Positions 35,840 to 45,957 of a stretch of DNA of 64,000 bases are shown here, piece after piece (position 1 is the first letter of the stretch; every line of letters starts with the position of its first letter). The stretch covers positions 2,108,001 to 2,172,000 of the forward strand of contig NZ_CP162601.1 in assembly GCF_040957575.1 (NCBI RefSeq). The letters run 5' to 3'. Origin of the DNA: Vibrio sp. HB236076 (GTDB lineage: Bacteria > Pseudomonadota > Gammaproteobacteria > Enterobacterales > Vibrionaceae). A program made the position numbers and the translations under genes. A model generated the notes under the pieces. It was not told the DNA's origin. It did no database searches and saw only the letters and a list, made by a program, of their open reading frames with translations.

Positions 35840-38653
35840 TTATTTAATTAGCAAAGCATCTTCAATTAAGGCTTTTTGCTGTTGTATGTGTAGAGACATA
35901 TAGCCTACCGCGGGTGATGCCGACGCTTTGCGACCTGCATAATTGAGCGTCGCGCCATCTGGGATAGCCGCTCTAAAATTATGCTGACTGCAATACCAAG
36001 CCCCTTGGTTTTGCGGCTCTTCTTGACACCAAACAAAATCTATCACATTGGTGTAAGACGCAATTGCTGCCTGCACTTCTTCCATAGGGAATGGGTAGAG
36101 TTGTTCAATCCTAACAATGGCGACATCGTCAATTTGATTGGTACGGCGATAATCCAACAAGTCGAAATAGACTTTGCCTGAACAGAACACCACTCGCTTA
36201 ACGTTCTCTGCCACAAGATCATCAATTTCAGCGATTGCCGATTGGAATGTGCCAGTGGCAAGCTCTTCCAACGATGACGTACACTGGGGATGTCTTAGCA
36301 GTGACTTAGGTGACATGACAATCAAAGGACGACGCATAGGGCGTACTACCTGACGACGGAGCATGTGGTAAACCTGTGCCGGTGTAGAAGGGACAACAAC
36401 TTGCATGTTTTGCTCAGCGCACAATTGCAAATATCGCTCAAGTCTCGCCGACGAGTGCTCTGGCCCTTGCCCTTCGTAGCCGTGTGGTAACAGCATAGTC
36501 AAACCGCACAAACGCGCCCACTTTTGCTCACCAGATGAGATAAACTGGTCAATCACCACTTGAGCGCCATTGGCAAAATCACCAAATTGCGCTTCCCAAA
36601 TGGTCAAACCGCCCGGCTCTGCGGTGGCATAACCGTATTCAAAGGCCAACACAGCTTCTTCAGACAACACAGAATCAAAGACTTGAAAAGGACCTTGTTT
36701 GTCGTGTAAATGACTCAGTGGTGTGTAGACACTCGCATCTTCTTGGTTGTGAAGCACAGCGTGGCGATGGAAGAAAGTACCACGGCCAGAGTCTTGGCCT
36801 GAAATGCGAACTCGTTTGCCATCATCGACTAACGTTGCGTAAGCCAAGGTTTCTGCCATGCCCCAATCCACCGCTTTTTGACCGTCTAACATCGCCTTGC
36901 GATCATTGTAGATTTTGGCAACTCGACTTTGCAGCTTATGGCTCTCTGGCGCTTGGCATAGGCGTTTGCCAAGATCAACGAGACGGTCTAACTCAACCTG
37001 ACTTTGCCACTCTTCTTGCCAATCGTGATTGAGGTATGGCGACCAATCAACGGAATGCATTGTCATCGGACGCCACTCTTTCACCACGACATCACCGCGA
37101 TCTAAAGCGTCTCGATACTCATTGACCAATTGTGTTGCTAATTCGAGGTCTTTATCACCGCGTTCGATCAACACATCGGCGTAGAGTTTGCGAGGGGTTG
37201 GGTGTTTTTTGATTTTTTGATACATCAAAGGCTGTGTCGCGTTTGGCTCATCGGCTTCATTGTGACCATGACGACGATAACAAACTAAGTCAATCACAAC
37301 GTCACTGCGAAACTCATTGCGATAATCCAATGCCAAGCGAGTCACAAAAGCCACCGCTTCTGGGTCATCGGCATTCACGTGGAAAATCGGCGCCTGAACC
37401 ATTTTCGCAATGTCGGTACAATACATGGTCGAGCGCGTATCGCGAATATTCGACGTGGTAAAGCCAACTTGGTTATTCACCACAATTCTGACGGTACCTC
37501 CAACTTGAAAACCACGTGCTTGAGACATATTGAATGTCTCGGCTACGACCCCTTGGCCGGTAATGGCCGAATCACCGTGAATCGTGATTGGCAATACTTG
37601 GCTGCCATTTTTATCTTTGAGGCGATCTTGTCTTGCGCGCACCGACCCGATAACAACGGGGTTAACAATTTCAAGGTGAGAAGGGTTAAAGGCCAAAGCT
37701 AAGTGGACATTTCCGGCCTCAGTAGCAAAATCTGCTGAGAATCCCTGGTGATACTTAACATCGCCGGTCCCCCAGCTTTCATCGCTGTGTTTGCCAGCGA
37801 ATTCATCAAACAGATCTTGAGGACGTTTACCCAGTACGTTGACCAGCATATTAAGTCGGCCGCGGTGGGCCATACCAATAACGACCTCGCGCATCCCATT
37901 TTTACCGGCATGTCGGATAAGCTCTTTGGTCATTGGGATAAGTGCATCACCGCCTTCGAGTGAAAAGCGTTTTGCACCCGGGAATTTCGCACCTAAGTAG
38001 CGCTCTAAGCCTTCAGCAGCGGTTAGTTCTTCGAGGAAAGTTTGTTTTTCTTCACTGCTGTAACTCGGCTTACCCACCACAGGCTCTAGGCGCTGCTGAA
38101 TCCAACGCTTTTGCTCTGTATTGGTGATGTGCATGTACTCTGCACCAACCGACCCACAGTAGATGTCTTGCAGTGCTTGGTACAAATCACGCAATTTCAT
38201 GGTTTCTTTGCCAATGGCAAATGAGCCTACGTTAAAACTTTCTTCGAAGTCGTCTTCGGTTAAGTTGTGAAAAGCAGGGTTGAGTTCTGCAACCGGCGGT
38301 CTTTGCCACAGACCGAGAGGGTCGAGCTGTGCCGCTTCATGCCCTCGAAATCGAAAGGCATTAATTAATTGCAGTACTTTTACTTGTTTTGCATCGACAT
38401 CGGGATCACTAACTTGGACATTGTAATGCTTTGCCTCTTGCGCGAGTCGACGGAAGTAGTCACGGACACGTGAATGAGGTTGTTCGACCACCTGTTCAGG
38501 GTAAGTCGGTAATCCTTCAAATACACGTTTCCATTCCTCACTAACCAAATCGGGATCACTAAGGTAGAGTTCGTAGAGATCTTCTACGTACGTTGCATTG
38601 GCGCCAGCCAAGTGTGAAGACTCGAGCCATGCCTTCATCACGCCATCTTGCAT
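35840..38653 (-). CDS. sucA: 2-oxoglutarate dehydrogenase E1 component
   Basis: Thiamine-diphosphate decarboxylase of 937 residues that feeds succinyl groups to SucB. The start MQDGVMKAWLESSHLAGAN aligns with E. coli SucA. Conserved VVIGMAHRGRLNMLVNVLG, HGDSAITGQGVVAE and the ThDP-site VVIDLVCYRRHGHNEADEP are visible, with the transketolase-like C-terminal half. Separated from sdhB by ~250 bases holding a MITE-like segment and a hairpin. Confidence 0.97.
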   Translation of the reverse strand: MQDGVMKAWLESSHLAGANATYVEDLYELYLSDPDLVSEEWKRVFEGLPTYPEQVVEQPHSRVRDYFRRLAQEAKHYNVQVSDPDVDAKQVKVLQLINAFRFRGHEAAQLDPLGLWQRPPVAELNPAFHNLTEDDFEESFNVGSFAIGKETMKLRDLYQALQDIYCGSVGAEYMHITNTEQKRWIQQRLEPVVGKPSYSSEEKQTFLEELTAAEGLERYLGAKFPGAKRFSLEGGDALIPMTKELIRHAGKNGMREVVIGMAHRGRLNMLVNVLGKRPQDLFDEFAGKHSDESWGTGDVKYHQGFSADFATEAGNVHLALAFNPSHLEIVNPVVIGSVRARQDRLKDKNGSQVLPITIHGDSAITGQGVVAETFNMSQARGFQVGGTVRIVVNNQVGFTTSNIRDTRSTMYCTDIAKMVQAPIFHVNADDPEAVAFVTRLALDYRNEFRSDVVIDLVCYRRHGHNEADEPNATQPLMYQKIKKHPTPRKLYADVLIERGDKDLELATQLVNEYRDALDRGDVVVKEWRPMTMHSVDWSPYLNHDWQEEWQSQVELDRLVDLGKRLCQAPESHKLQSRVAKIYNDRKAMLDGQKAVDWGMAETLAYATLVDDGKRVRISGQDSGRGTFFHRHAVLHNQEDASVYTPLSHLHDKQGPFQVFDSVLSEEAVLAFEYGYATAEPGGLTIWEAQFGDFANGAQVVIDQFISSGEQKWARLCGLTMLLPHGYEGQGPEHSSARLERYLQLCAEQNMQVVVPSTPAQVYHMLRRQVVRPMRRPLIVMSPKSLLRHPQCTSSLEELATGTFQSAIAEIDDLVAENVKRVVFCSGKVYFDLLDYRRTNQIDDVAIVRIEQLYPFPMEEVQAAIASYTNVIDFVWCQEEPQNQGAWYCSQHNFRAAIPDGATLNYAGRKASASPAVGYMSLHIQQQKALIEDALLIK

Positions 38654-38708
38654 ATATTCCCTTTTTTATCGTTATTAATAAGTTTCTCGACCTGAGTCGA
38701 GCCGTTTA

Positions 38709-38865
38709 ATACCAATCGAACAAACCGTGTTATCAACCTTCTTACCGCCCGGGCTAAAATAAGACTGAACCGCTACGAAGACAAAAATCCGACGTTGGAT
38801 TCTGACCGATTTTTCAATGCCCTCACCGTTTGTAGGCCTGCGTTTTCACTTCGTCAAATTGGTAT
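38709..38865. repeat. Segment with MITE-like ends, possible copy C
   Basis: 157 bp bounded by ATACCAAT and ATTGGTAT, as in copies A and B, and it ends with CAAATTGGTATAAT, similar to copy A. The interior does not clearly match A or B, so it is either a different element using the same ends or a diverged copy. It interrupts the sdhB-sucA spacer. Confidence 0.5.
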
Positions 38866-38868
38866 AAT

Positions 38869-38893
38869 ACAGCCGCCCATTCAAGGCGGCTGT
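38869..38893 (-). other. Strong hairpin just after sdhB
   Basis: ACAGCCGCC (38869-38877) pairs with GGCGGCTGT (38885-38893) around a seven-base loop, nine bases beyond the sdhB stop. It has no T-run on the minus strand, so it is more likely an mRNA-stabilising or attenuating structure between sdh and suc than a full terminator. Confidence 0.55.
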
Positions 38894-38902
38894 GCGAACT
38901 AT

Positions 38903-39613
38903 TTACACTGAACGGTTGACCAACATGGTTTTGATGTGGCCAATCGCTTTGGTTGGGTTTAACCCTTTAGGACAAACGTTGACGCAATTCATAATGCCAT
39001 GGCAACGGAAAACGCTAAATGCATCATCGAGTTCTGATAGACGCTCATCGGTTGCCGTATCGCGGCTGTCAATCAACCAACGATATGCTGCAAGCAAGCC
39101 TGCCGGACCGATAAACTTATCTGGGTTCCACCAAAACGACGGACACGATGTGGTACAGCATGCACACATGATACATTCGTACAAACCGTCTAGATGAGCC
39201 CTATCCTCCGGCGCTTGCAAGTGCTCTCTCGATGGAGGCAGTTCACCATCAGAAATTAAGTAAGGCTTCACACGCGCATAATTATCGTAAAATTGCGTCA
39301 TATCAACGATCAAATCGCGAACAACAGGGAGCCCTGGCAAAGGTCGAATCACAATCTTATCGGCACTGACCGCTGACAATGGCGTGATACACGCCAAGCC
39401 ATTTTTACCGTTCATGTTCAAACCGTCTGAGCCACACACCCCTTCGCGGCATGAGCGGCGAAACGCGATACTCGGATCTTGCTCTTTGAGCAGAATTAAG
39501 GCATCGAGAACCATCATATCCGAGCCTTCTTTGACTTCAAGCGTGTAGTCTTTCATGTATGGCTTGTTGTCAACATCAGGGTTATATCTGTAGATAGAGA
39601 AATTCACTTTCAT
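38903..39613 (-). CDS. sdhB: Succinate dehydrogenase iron-sulfur subunit
   Basis: A 236-residue subunit carrying electrons from FAD to quinone. The 2Fe-2S ligands lie in RSCREGVCGSDG and NGLAC. The 4Fe-4S and 3Fe-4S ligands lie in CIMCACCTTSCPSFWW and CHGIMNCVNVCPKGLNP. Fourth gene of sdhCDAB, 18 bases after sdhA. Confidence 0.97.
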   Translation of the reverse strand: MKVNFSIYRYNPDVDNKPYMKDYTLEVKEGSDMMVLDALILLKEQDPSIAFRRSCREGVCGSDGLNMNGKNGLACITPLSAVSADKIVIRPLPGLPVVRDLIVDMTQFYDNYARVKPYLISDGELPPSREHLQAPEDRAHLDGLYECIMCACCTTSCPSFWWNPDKFIGPAGLLAAYRWLIDSRDTATDERLSELDDAFSVFRCHGIMNCVNVCPKGLNPTKAIGHIKTMLVNRSV

Positions 39614-39631
39614 CTTTTCTTCCCCCTTTAA

Positions 39632-41398
39632 CTAGTAGGTACGGATTTTCGGTGGGAACGCGTCGCGATGAACCGGTGTCATGTTGACATCACGCTTCGC
39701 CATTTGCTCGGTTTCCGGGTTGTAAATGGAGTGACACAACCAATTGGCATCATCGCGCTCAGGAAAGTCAAAGCGAGCATGAGCGCCTCGGCTTTCGGTG
39801 CGATAATTGGCTGCCACTGCGGTGGAATAGGCCGTTTCCATAAGGTTGTCAAGCTCTAAGCACTCCACTCGCTGCGTGTTAAACTCGGTTGACTTGTCGG
39901 CCAGATGCGCGTCTTGCAAACGCTCGCGAATGACTTTGAGCTCTTCAAGCCCGGTCGCCATCGCATCGCCTTCACGAAATACTGAGAAACTGTTTTGCAT
40001 GCACTGTTGTAAATCTTTGCGAATTTGTGCCGGGTCTTCACCTCGAGTGCTATTTTCCCAACGCATGGTGCGGGCTAAAGAAGCCTCAATATCAGACTCA
40101 GTCGCAGGGCGAGCCTCGGACTGTGCGGCGAGTGTTTCACCCAAATGCAAACCTGTAGCGCGACCAAACACCACTAGGTCAAGCAGCGAATTGCCACCTA
40201 AACGGTTCGCACCGTGCACCGAGACAGATGCAATTTCACCACAAGCAAATAGTCCTTGAACTTCTTGATCAGCACCTTGGCTGTTCTGTTTTAGCGCTTG
40301 TCCTGAAACTTGTGTCGGCACCCCTCCCATCATGTAGTGACAGGTAGGGATTACGGGGATTGGTTCTTTGACTGGGTCGACATGAGCAAAGGTACGCGAC
40401 AATTCACAAATACCCGGTAAACGCGACTCGAGAACCTCTTTACCTAGGTGGTCGAGTTTTAATTTAATATGGGGTCCCCATGGCCCATCACAGCCACGGC
40501 CTTCACGGATTTCAATCATCATTGAGCGCGCAACCACATCACGACCCGCCAAGTCTTTAGCATTAGGAGCATAACGTTCCATAAAGCGTTCGCCGTCTTT
40601 ATTGAGCAAATACCCACCTTCACCGCGACAACCTTCTGTGACCAACACACCCGCCCCAGCGATACCGGTTGGGTGGAATTGCCACATTTCCATATCTTGC
40701 ATTGGTACGCCAGCTCGCAGCGCCATACCAACACCATCACCGGTGTTAATGTGAGCATTGGTGGTCGACGCGTAAATGCGCCCTGCACCACCGGTTGCTA
40801 ACACAGTCGCCTTGGATTTAAAGTAGCAAATCTCACCGGTTTCCATGCACAGCGCCGTACAACCCATGATCGCACCATCTTGGTTTTTCACTAAATCAAG
40901 CGCATACCATTCAGAGAAAATCGTGGTCTTGTGTTTGATGTTTTGTTGATAGAGCGTGTGTAATAAAGCGTGACCGGTGCGGTCTGCCGCTGCCGCGGTA
41001 CGCGCTGCTTGCTCACCACCAAACTCCTTCGATTGACCACCGAAGGGGCGTTGATAAATGCGTCCATTCTCGAAGCGTGAAAATGGTAGTCCCATTTTCT
41101 CTAGCTCAATAACCGATTGAGGACCGGTTTTACACATGTACTCAATAGCGTTTTGGTCTCCGATGTAATCAGAGCCCTTTACCGTATCGTACATGTGCCA
41201 TTGCCAATCGTCTTGGTGGGAGTTGCCAAGTGCAACGGTAATACCACCTTGCGCTGAAACGGTATGAGAACGGGTTGGAAAGACTTTAGATAGCAAAGCA
41301 CAAGAAAGGCCTTGCTCAGAAATTTGTAACGCAGCGCGCATGCCTGCGCCGCCTGCGCCGATGACAACTGCATCGAACTCACGAACTGGAATAGACAC
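39632..41398 (-). CDS. sdhA: Succinate dehydrogenase flavoprotein subunit
   Basis: A 588-residue subunit that oxidises succinate. It has the FAD-binding [15 protein letters not shown], the covalent-FAD histidine in [13 protein letters not shown], the substrate region [20 protein letters not shown] and the [19 protein letters not shown] motif. It begins one codon after sdhD ends. Confidence 0.98.
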   Translation of the reverse strand: MSIPVREFDAVVIGAGGAGMRAALQISEQGLSCALLSKVFPTRSHTVSAQGGITVALGNSHQDDWQWHMYDTVKGSDYIGDQNAIEYMCKTGPQSVIELEKMGLPFSRFENGRIYQRPFGGQSKEFGGEQAARTAAAADRTGHALLHTLYQQNIKHKTTIFSEWYALDLVKNQDGAIMGCTALCMETGEICYFKSKATVLATGGAGRIYASTTNAHINTGDGVGMALRAGVPMQDMEMWQFHPTGIAGAGVLVTEGCRGEGGYLLNKDGERFMERYAPNAKDLAGRDVVARSMMIEIREGRGCDGPWGPHIKLKLDHLGKEVLESRLPGICELSRTFAHVDPVKEPIPVIPTCHYMMGGVPTQVSGQALKQNSQGADQEVQGLFACGEIASVSVHGANRLGGNSLLDLVVFGRATGLHLGETLAAQSEARPATESDIEASLARTMRWENSTRGEDPAQIRKDLQQCMQNSFSVFREGDAMATGLEELKVIRERLQDAHLADKSTEFNTQRVECLELDNLMETAYSTAVAANYRTESRGAHARFDFPERDDANWLCHSIYNPETEQMAKRDVNMTPVHRDAFPPKIRTY

Positions 41399-41743
41399 TT
41401 ACACACCCCACAGAATAAAGAGACCAGAAAAAACGTAGCTTAGCAAGACTGCGACAACGCCCAATTGCAAAAGGCTACGCAGTTTGGTGCATTTCACATA
41501 ATCGGTGAGGACTTGCCACAAACCAATCCAAGCGTGAATTAACACACATACCAAGGCCAACATGGTGAAAGTTTTGGTGAAGGTTCCACCAAAGAACTCA
41601 GTCCATGATACGTAAGTTAGCTCGTTAAAGGCGCAAAACCCAACTAGATAGAGGGTGTAAAGGGTCATGATAATGGCAGATGCGCGGATTAACAGATAAT
41701 CGTGTACGCCATTTCTACCAACGGAAGAGACATGTCTTACCAT
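41399..41743 (-). CDS. sdhD: Succinate dehydrogenase membrane anchor subunit D
   Basis: A 114-residue protein with three hydrophobic helices. It begins MVRHVSSVGRNGVHDYLLIRASA, and HAWIGLWQVLTDYVK contains the haem-ligand/quinone-site region typical of SdhD. Overlaps sdhC by seven bases. Confidence 0.94.
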   Translation of the reverse strand: MVRHVSSVGRNGVHDYLLIRASAIIMTLYTLYLVGFCAFNELTYVSWTEFFGGTFTKTFTMLALVCVLIHAWIGLWQVLTDYVKCTKLRSLLQLGVVAVLLSYVFSGLFILWGV

Positions 41744-42129
41744 ACTAGAATCCCCGCTAAAATAGATAATACCGCGGTTGCAATAAAGGCAACTTTGGCA
41801 CTTTGATTACCCGATTCCAACTCTTCGAAATAGCCCATATCCATGATGAGGTGACGAATACCACCAGCAATGTGATAGGCCAATGCGGTCAGGATTCCCC
41901 ACAGGATAAATTTGACAAAAAATCCACTGACGATGTCTGTCGCTTGCTCATAACCGAGCGGGGAGGATAAGGAGATGGAGAGTAACCACAACAAAATCCC
42001 AACCGCAACGAACATGATGACACCGGATATTCGATGCAAGATGGATGCGATGGCGGTAATGGGAAAGTGAATGGTCTGTAAATCTAAATTAACAGGTCTT
42101 GACTTTCTTTCTTTCACGGGCTTGCTCAC
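41737..42129 (-). CDS. sdhC: Succinate dehydrogenase cytochrome b556 subunit C
   Basis: A 130-residue protein with three membrane helices. RPVNLDLQTIHFPITAIASI and LHRISGVIMF form the quinone site and the haem-b ligand histidine is expected in AYHIAGGIRHLIMD. It starts at a GTG. First gene of sdhCDAB. Confidence 0.94.
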   Translation of the reverse strand: MSKPVKERKSRPVNLDLQTIHFPITAIASILHRISGVIMFVAVGILLWLLSISLSSPLGYEQATDIVSGFFVKFILWGILTALAYHIAGGIRHLIMDMGYFEELESGNQSAKVAFIATAVLSILAGILVW

Positions 42130-42522
42130 TCAGCTCTATTGAGCATTTATAGTTTTATTGAGAAATTCAGCCCATACCCGGCAAAATTAACATTGATTTT
42201 ACAAATAAACCACAATTACAGCGAGGAAGATGTAAATAAAATGTTAAAAACTTAATTTGCATTAAAAATGTAATTTCTATACAAACAAGCGTTTATAAGG
42301 CATGAGCCGTTATCTACTGCGCCAATATAAGGCTAGCAACATTCTAATACAATTGTCGTAACAAATTATGCTACACAGGGCATGTTTTTTACTTTTAAGT
42401 TGTAAAAAATCAAAAGAAGAGCACACTACGAAAGAGAAAAATTGACTTTGCCTCTCAACCCCAGTACAAAAATGACACACAAAAATCCTGGGCGGATTAA
42501 AAATAAAACAAAGGAGATTGTT
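42130..42522. other. Divergent sdhC-gltA control region
   Basis: About 390 AT-rich bases between divergent sdhC and gltA. ArcA and CRP control of this region is established in E. coli. TGTTAAAAACTTAA near 42240 is a loose ArcA-like candidate. I see no small RNA or repeat that can be supported. Confidence 0.45.
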
Positions 42523-43812
42523 ATGGCAGATAAGAAAGCGACCCTTCACATCGAAGGTCAAGCGCCAATCGAGCTGCCAATTATGGCTGGGTCACTAGGC
42601 ACCCCTGTAATTGACGTTCGTAAGCTTGGAGCAAATGGTTACTTTACCTATGACCCAGGCTTTCTTGCCACTGCATCATGTGAATCTCGAATCACTTATA
42701 TCGATGGTGAAAAAGGTATTCTTCTACACCGCGGTTTTCCAATAGCCGACCTTGCAAACCATGCTGATTACCTGGAAGTTTGTTACATCCTACTCAATGG
42801 CGAAGCGCCAAATCGAACGCAATATCAAGAGTTTAAGCGTACAGTCACTCGCCATACTATGGTACACGAGCAAATTGCTAGCTTTTTCCATGGCTTTCGC
42901 CGTGACGCACACCCGATGGCGGTAATGTGTGGTGTCGTGGGGGCTCTTGCTGCGTTTTACCATGATTCATTGGATATCAACAACGATGAACACCGAGAGA
43001 TCACCGCTTACCGCTTGCTGTCAAAAATGCCAACTCTGGCGGCCATGTGTTACAAATACTCGATGGGTCAACCGTTTATTTACCCGAGAAATGACCTCAA
43101 TTACGCGGAAAACTTCTTGCACATGATGTTTGCTACCCCGTGTGAAGAATATGAAGTCAATCCGATTGTTGCCCGTGCGATGGACAGAATCTTTACCTTA
43201 CACGCTGACCATGAGCAAAATGCGTCAACGTCAACGGTTCGCTTAGCGGGCTCTTCTGGTGCGAACCCCTTTGCCTGTATCGCGGCGGGTATAGCTTCGC
43301 TTTGGGGACCGGCGCATGGCGGTGCAAACGAAGCCTGTTTACGTATGCTTGAAGAAATCGGTAGTGTGGATAACATCCCTGAGTACATTAACCGCGCTAA
43401 GGATAAAGACGACCCATTCCGTTTAATGGGCTTTGGTCATCGTGTTTACAAAAACTACGATCCCCGAGCGACCGTGATGCGTGAAACCTGTCATGACGTT
43501 TTAAAAGAGCTCAATATTCAAGATCCTCTGCTTGACGTGGCCATGGAGCTTGAGCGAATTGCTTTGTCTGATCCCTACTTTGTCGACAAGAAACTCTACC
43601 CTAACGTCGACTTTTATTCCGGTATCATTCTCAAAGCCATTGGTATTCCTATCTCAATGTTTACCGTGATCTTTGCAATGTCTCGTACCATTGGTTGGAT
43701 TGCTCACTGGAATGAAATGCACCAAGATCCACTAAGCCGTATCGGTCGACCTCGTCAGCTTTACACCGGCGAAACTGAGCGTCATTTCAAACCGATTCAC
43801 GAACGCGAGTAA
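42523..43812 (+). CDS. gltA: Type II citrate synthase
   Basis: Condenses oxaloacetate and acetyl-CoA; 429 residues, the size of the NADH-sensitive hexameric enzymes of Gram-negatives. Catalytic histidines lie in [10 protein letters not shown] and [14 protein letters not shown], and the Asp falls in the [15 protein letters not shown] region. ATG 42523 with AAGGAG upstream gives the canonical [12 protein letters not shown]; an upstream extension of 27 codons is open but not family-like. Divergent from sdhCDAB-sucABCD. Confidence 0.97.
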   Translation: MADKKATLHIEGQAPIELPIMAGSLGTPVIDVRKLGANGYFTYDPGFLATASCESRITYIDGEKGILLHRGFPIADLANHADYLEVCYILLNGEAPNRTQYQEFKRTVTRHTMVHEQIASFFHGFRRDAHPMAVMCGVVGALAAFYHDSLDINNDEHREITAYRLLSKMPTLAAMCYKYSMGQPFIYPRNDLNYAENFLHMMFATPCEEYEVNPIVARAMDRIFTLHADHEQNASTSTVRLAGSSGANPFACIAAGIASLWGPAHGGANEACLRMLEEIGSVDNIPEYINRAKDKDDPFRLMGFGHRVYKNYDPRATVMRETCHDVLKELNIQDPLLDVAMELERIALSDPYFVDKKLYPNVDFYSGIILKAIGIPISMFTVIFAMSRTIGWIAHWNEMHQDPLSRIGRPRQLYTGETERHFKPIHERE

Positions 43813-43868
43813 GTCGATTGCCGATAGGGTCTTTGCCTTATCGACGGCATTACATTGCAACAGAAATC

Positions 43869-43897
43869 AAAATGCCCTCTTGCGAGGGCATTTTTTT
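43869..43897 (+). terminator. Rho-independent terminator downstream of gltA
   Basis: AAAATGCCCTC pairs with GAGGGCATTTT around TTGC and is followed by more T. It lies between convergent gltA and the Nif3-like gene. Confidence 0.92.
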
Positions 43898-43924
43898 CAC
43901 CAGTCTTTGACCCAATTTTGCTCA

Positions 43925-44683
43925 TCAAACCGGGTTATCGATATCTTTAAATTCAACCTCAAAGCCATGTTCTTTGGCAAGCCATTCACCCAACGCCCGA
44001 ATACCACAGCGCTCAGTGGCGTGATGACCTGCGGAAAAGTAATGGATGTCTTGCTCTCTGGCACTGTATGTGGTTCGCTCCGAAATCTCACCGGAGATGA
44101 ACGCATCTAATCCCTTTTGCGCGGCCAATTCAATAAAGTCTTGCCCGCCTCCAGTACACCAACCGACTGTCGTAATCATTTTATCGGCATTCTCTGGCGC
44201 AATATGCAGCGCTTTTCGATTGAGAACACGATTGATTTTATCGGCGAATTCGGCCCCTGACATAGGACGAGCCAGACGACCGTGTTTAACAACGCCTTTG
44301 GGCTCGGCATCGAGATCGCCGATCACTTCAATATCCAGTTGTTGTGCCAATAAGGTGTTATTGCCAAGTTCACCATGAACATCGAGTGGCAAATGGTAAG
44401 CAAGCAGGTTTATATCATTGATAAGAAGCTGTTTAATTCGATGTCCTTTCATCCCACGGATAGGGGCAGGCTCCCCTTTCCAAAAATAGCCGTGATGGGT
44501 CAAAATCGCATCGGCTTGCTTCTCAATCGCATATTCAATAAGTGCCTTTGACGCCGTAACGCCCGTGATGATTTTTTTGACTTCAGTACGTCCTTCAACT
44601 TGCAATCCATTCGGACAGTAGTCTTTGATCTGTGATGCGTTTAACTTTTGATTTAGTATTTGCTCTAGTTCAAGGTTATTCAT
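43925..44683 (-). CDS. ybgI: Nif3-like dinuclear metal-binding protein (YbgI)
   Basis: A 252-residue Nif3/YbgI family protein, forming toroidal hexamers with a two-metal site. Metal ligands are expected in ILTHHGYFWKGE, AYHLPLDVH and the C-terminal FSAGHHATERCG. The cellular reaction is not established. Start chosen at ATG 44683 (MNNLELEQILNQKLNA, with YCPNGLQVEG following); the frame is open to 44761, but that part overlaps the divergent neighbour. Confidence 0.92.
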   Translation of the reverse strand: MNNLELEQILNQKLNASQIKDYCPNGLQVEGRTEVKKIITGVTASKALIEYAIEKQADAILTHHGYFWKGEPAPIRGMKGHRIKQLLINDINLLAYHLPLDVHGELGNNTLLAQQLDIEVIGDLDAEPKGVVKHGRLARPMSGAEFADKINRVLNRKALHIAPENADKMITTVGWCTGGGQDFIELAAQKGLDAFISGEISERTTYSAREQDIHYFSAGHHATERCGIRALGEWLAKEHGFEVEFKDIDNPV

Positions 44684-44765
44684 TTTGCCAAGCCAGGATA
44701 TAAAACGGTAACCCGTTATATCAATTTCACACAAAAAAGTCGAAAAGCTTATGGAGCCCACGGGT

Positions 44766-45542
44766 ATGACGCATCCCTTCTACTCTTTTTATCATTGGAT
44801 CCAAAACGCCCCTTCTTTGCTAGAGCCCGGTGAGATCATCGAGTCTGCCGCCAACATCTCATTTCCCAATTCGATGCCAAGCGGTGACTATCAAGGTAAT
44901 CACCGCTTAGGATTTATTTATCAGTATTTATACCAGCACGTGTTTTTTCACAGCCCAAGCTATACTTTGTTGGAAGAAGAAATTCAAATTAATAGCCAGG
45001 GCCGTACCCTAGGCGCCATCGATTTTATCGTCGGCGTCGATAATCGCATCGAACATTGGGAAGTGGCGATTAAATTCTATTTGCTGTACCAAGGGCATTG
45101 GTACGGGCCCAATGCCAGCGATAGACTAGACAAAAAACTGATGCACATGATCAACCACCAGTTGCCATTGTCAACGACTTCACCTTTCCTAACGCAATAC
45201 GGTTACTCCATCGATCGGCATAAGCTCCTAATGCAAGGCAGGCTATATCGCAACCCATTCGATGATGAACCCATCCCAAGTGACTGTGCCAAGTATGTCA
45301 TCAACCCGAGTGCCATTACCGGTTATTGGTGCTTTCACCATCAATGGCCTCAAGTAACCGAAAAGCTTTACCCTTTAGAGAAACACCAATGGGCAAGTGG
45401 CGATAGACCACACTCAAGCAGTGCATTACGCTGTTTACCCGATGGCTTTGTCCACTGTCGCTCTGAACTCGGGGACTTTTGGTTTATCGTCCCCGACCAT
45501 TGGCCAGGTGAGGAGAACTTACACGAGAACAGAGTTAATTAA
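44766..45542 (+). CDS. DUF1853 family protein
   Basis: About 258 residues with DUF1853-type features: WIQNAPSLLE near the start, YQGNHRLGFIYQYLYQHVF, LGAIDFIVG followed by HWEVAIKFYLL and WYGPNASDRLDKKL. The core EVAIKFYL pattern with preceding Asp resembles a nuclease-like (D...ExK) arrangement, but no activity is established. The start could be ATG 44751; ATG 44766 has GGAG at a better distance. Single gene, divergent from ybgI. Confidence 0.8.
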   Translation: MTHPFYSFYHWIQNAPSLLEPGEIIESAANISFPNSMPSGDYQGNHRLGFIYQYLYQHVFFHSPSYTLLEEEIQINSQGRTLGAIDFIVGVDNRIEHWEVAIKFYLLYQGHWYGPNASDRLDKKLMHMINHQLPLSTTSPFLTQYGYSIDRHKLLMQGRLYRNPFDDEPIPSDCAKYVINPSAITGYWCFHHQWPQVTEKLYPLEKHQWASGDRPHSSSALRCLPDGFVHCRSELGDFWFIVPDHWPGEENLHENRVN

Positions 45543-45957
45543 TCCAACTATTTGCTTAACTTGTCACCCGTTACATGACGATGAATTTTATTGAGTGTCT
45601 AAACGATGATATCGCCAGGAAAGGTTGGTAACCGGCTCTGAGTGAGGTGTGTTTCAATAGAACAAAGTTTGAGTAAACCAGTCACTGATAATGAGATTAA
45701 ACAAAAAAGAGGCACAAAAGTGCTATACCAATCTAATTAAGTATGTGTTCAATGGTAATGTGGGATTAAGCTTGAGAAAAAGGCAAAAAGACACAGTAAG
45801 TTGTTGTTCTATAGGTTATTTTCTTAACGACGTTATCGAGTTTTTTAACCAGCTAAGGTGACCCGCTATATAGTTAGATTGGTATTAGATAGGCTCAATG
45901 CCTACCACTGAGAAGAAGGTGAAATATTGCCCCACCTTATTGGCAGGGCAAAAAGGA
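45543..45957. other. Intergenic region with a MITE-like repeat
   Basis: About 415 bases between convergent DUF1853 and pgm. No gene is recognisable. The repeat copy B occupies 45725-45885; the rest shows nothing I can name. Confidence 0.6.
45725..45885. repeat. MITE-like dispersed repeat, copy B
   Basis: 161 bp with 15-bp terminal inverted repeats, ATACCAATCTAATTA at the left and the complement of ATACCAATCTAACTA at the right (one mismatch). Interior blocks AAGTATGTG, TTCAATG, TTGTTGTTCTA, GTTATCGAGTT and GGTGACC match copy A at 32196-32366. Non-coding, so non-autonomous. Confidence 0.85.
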
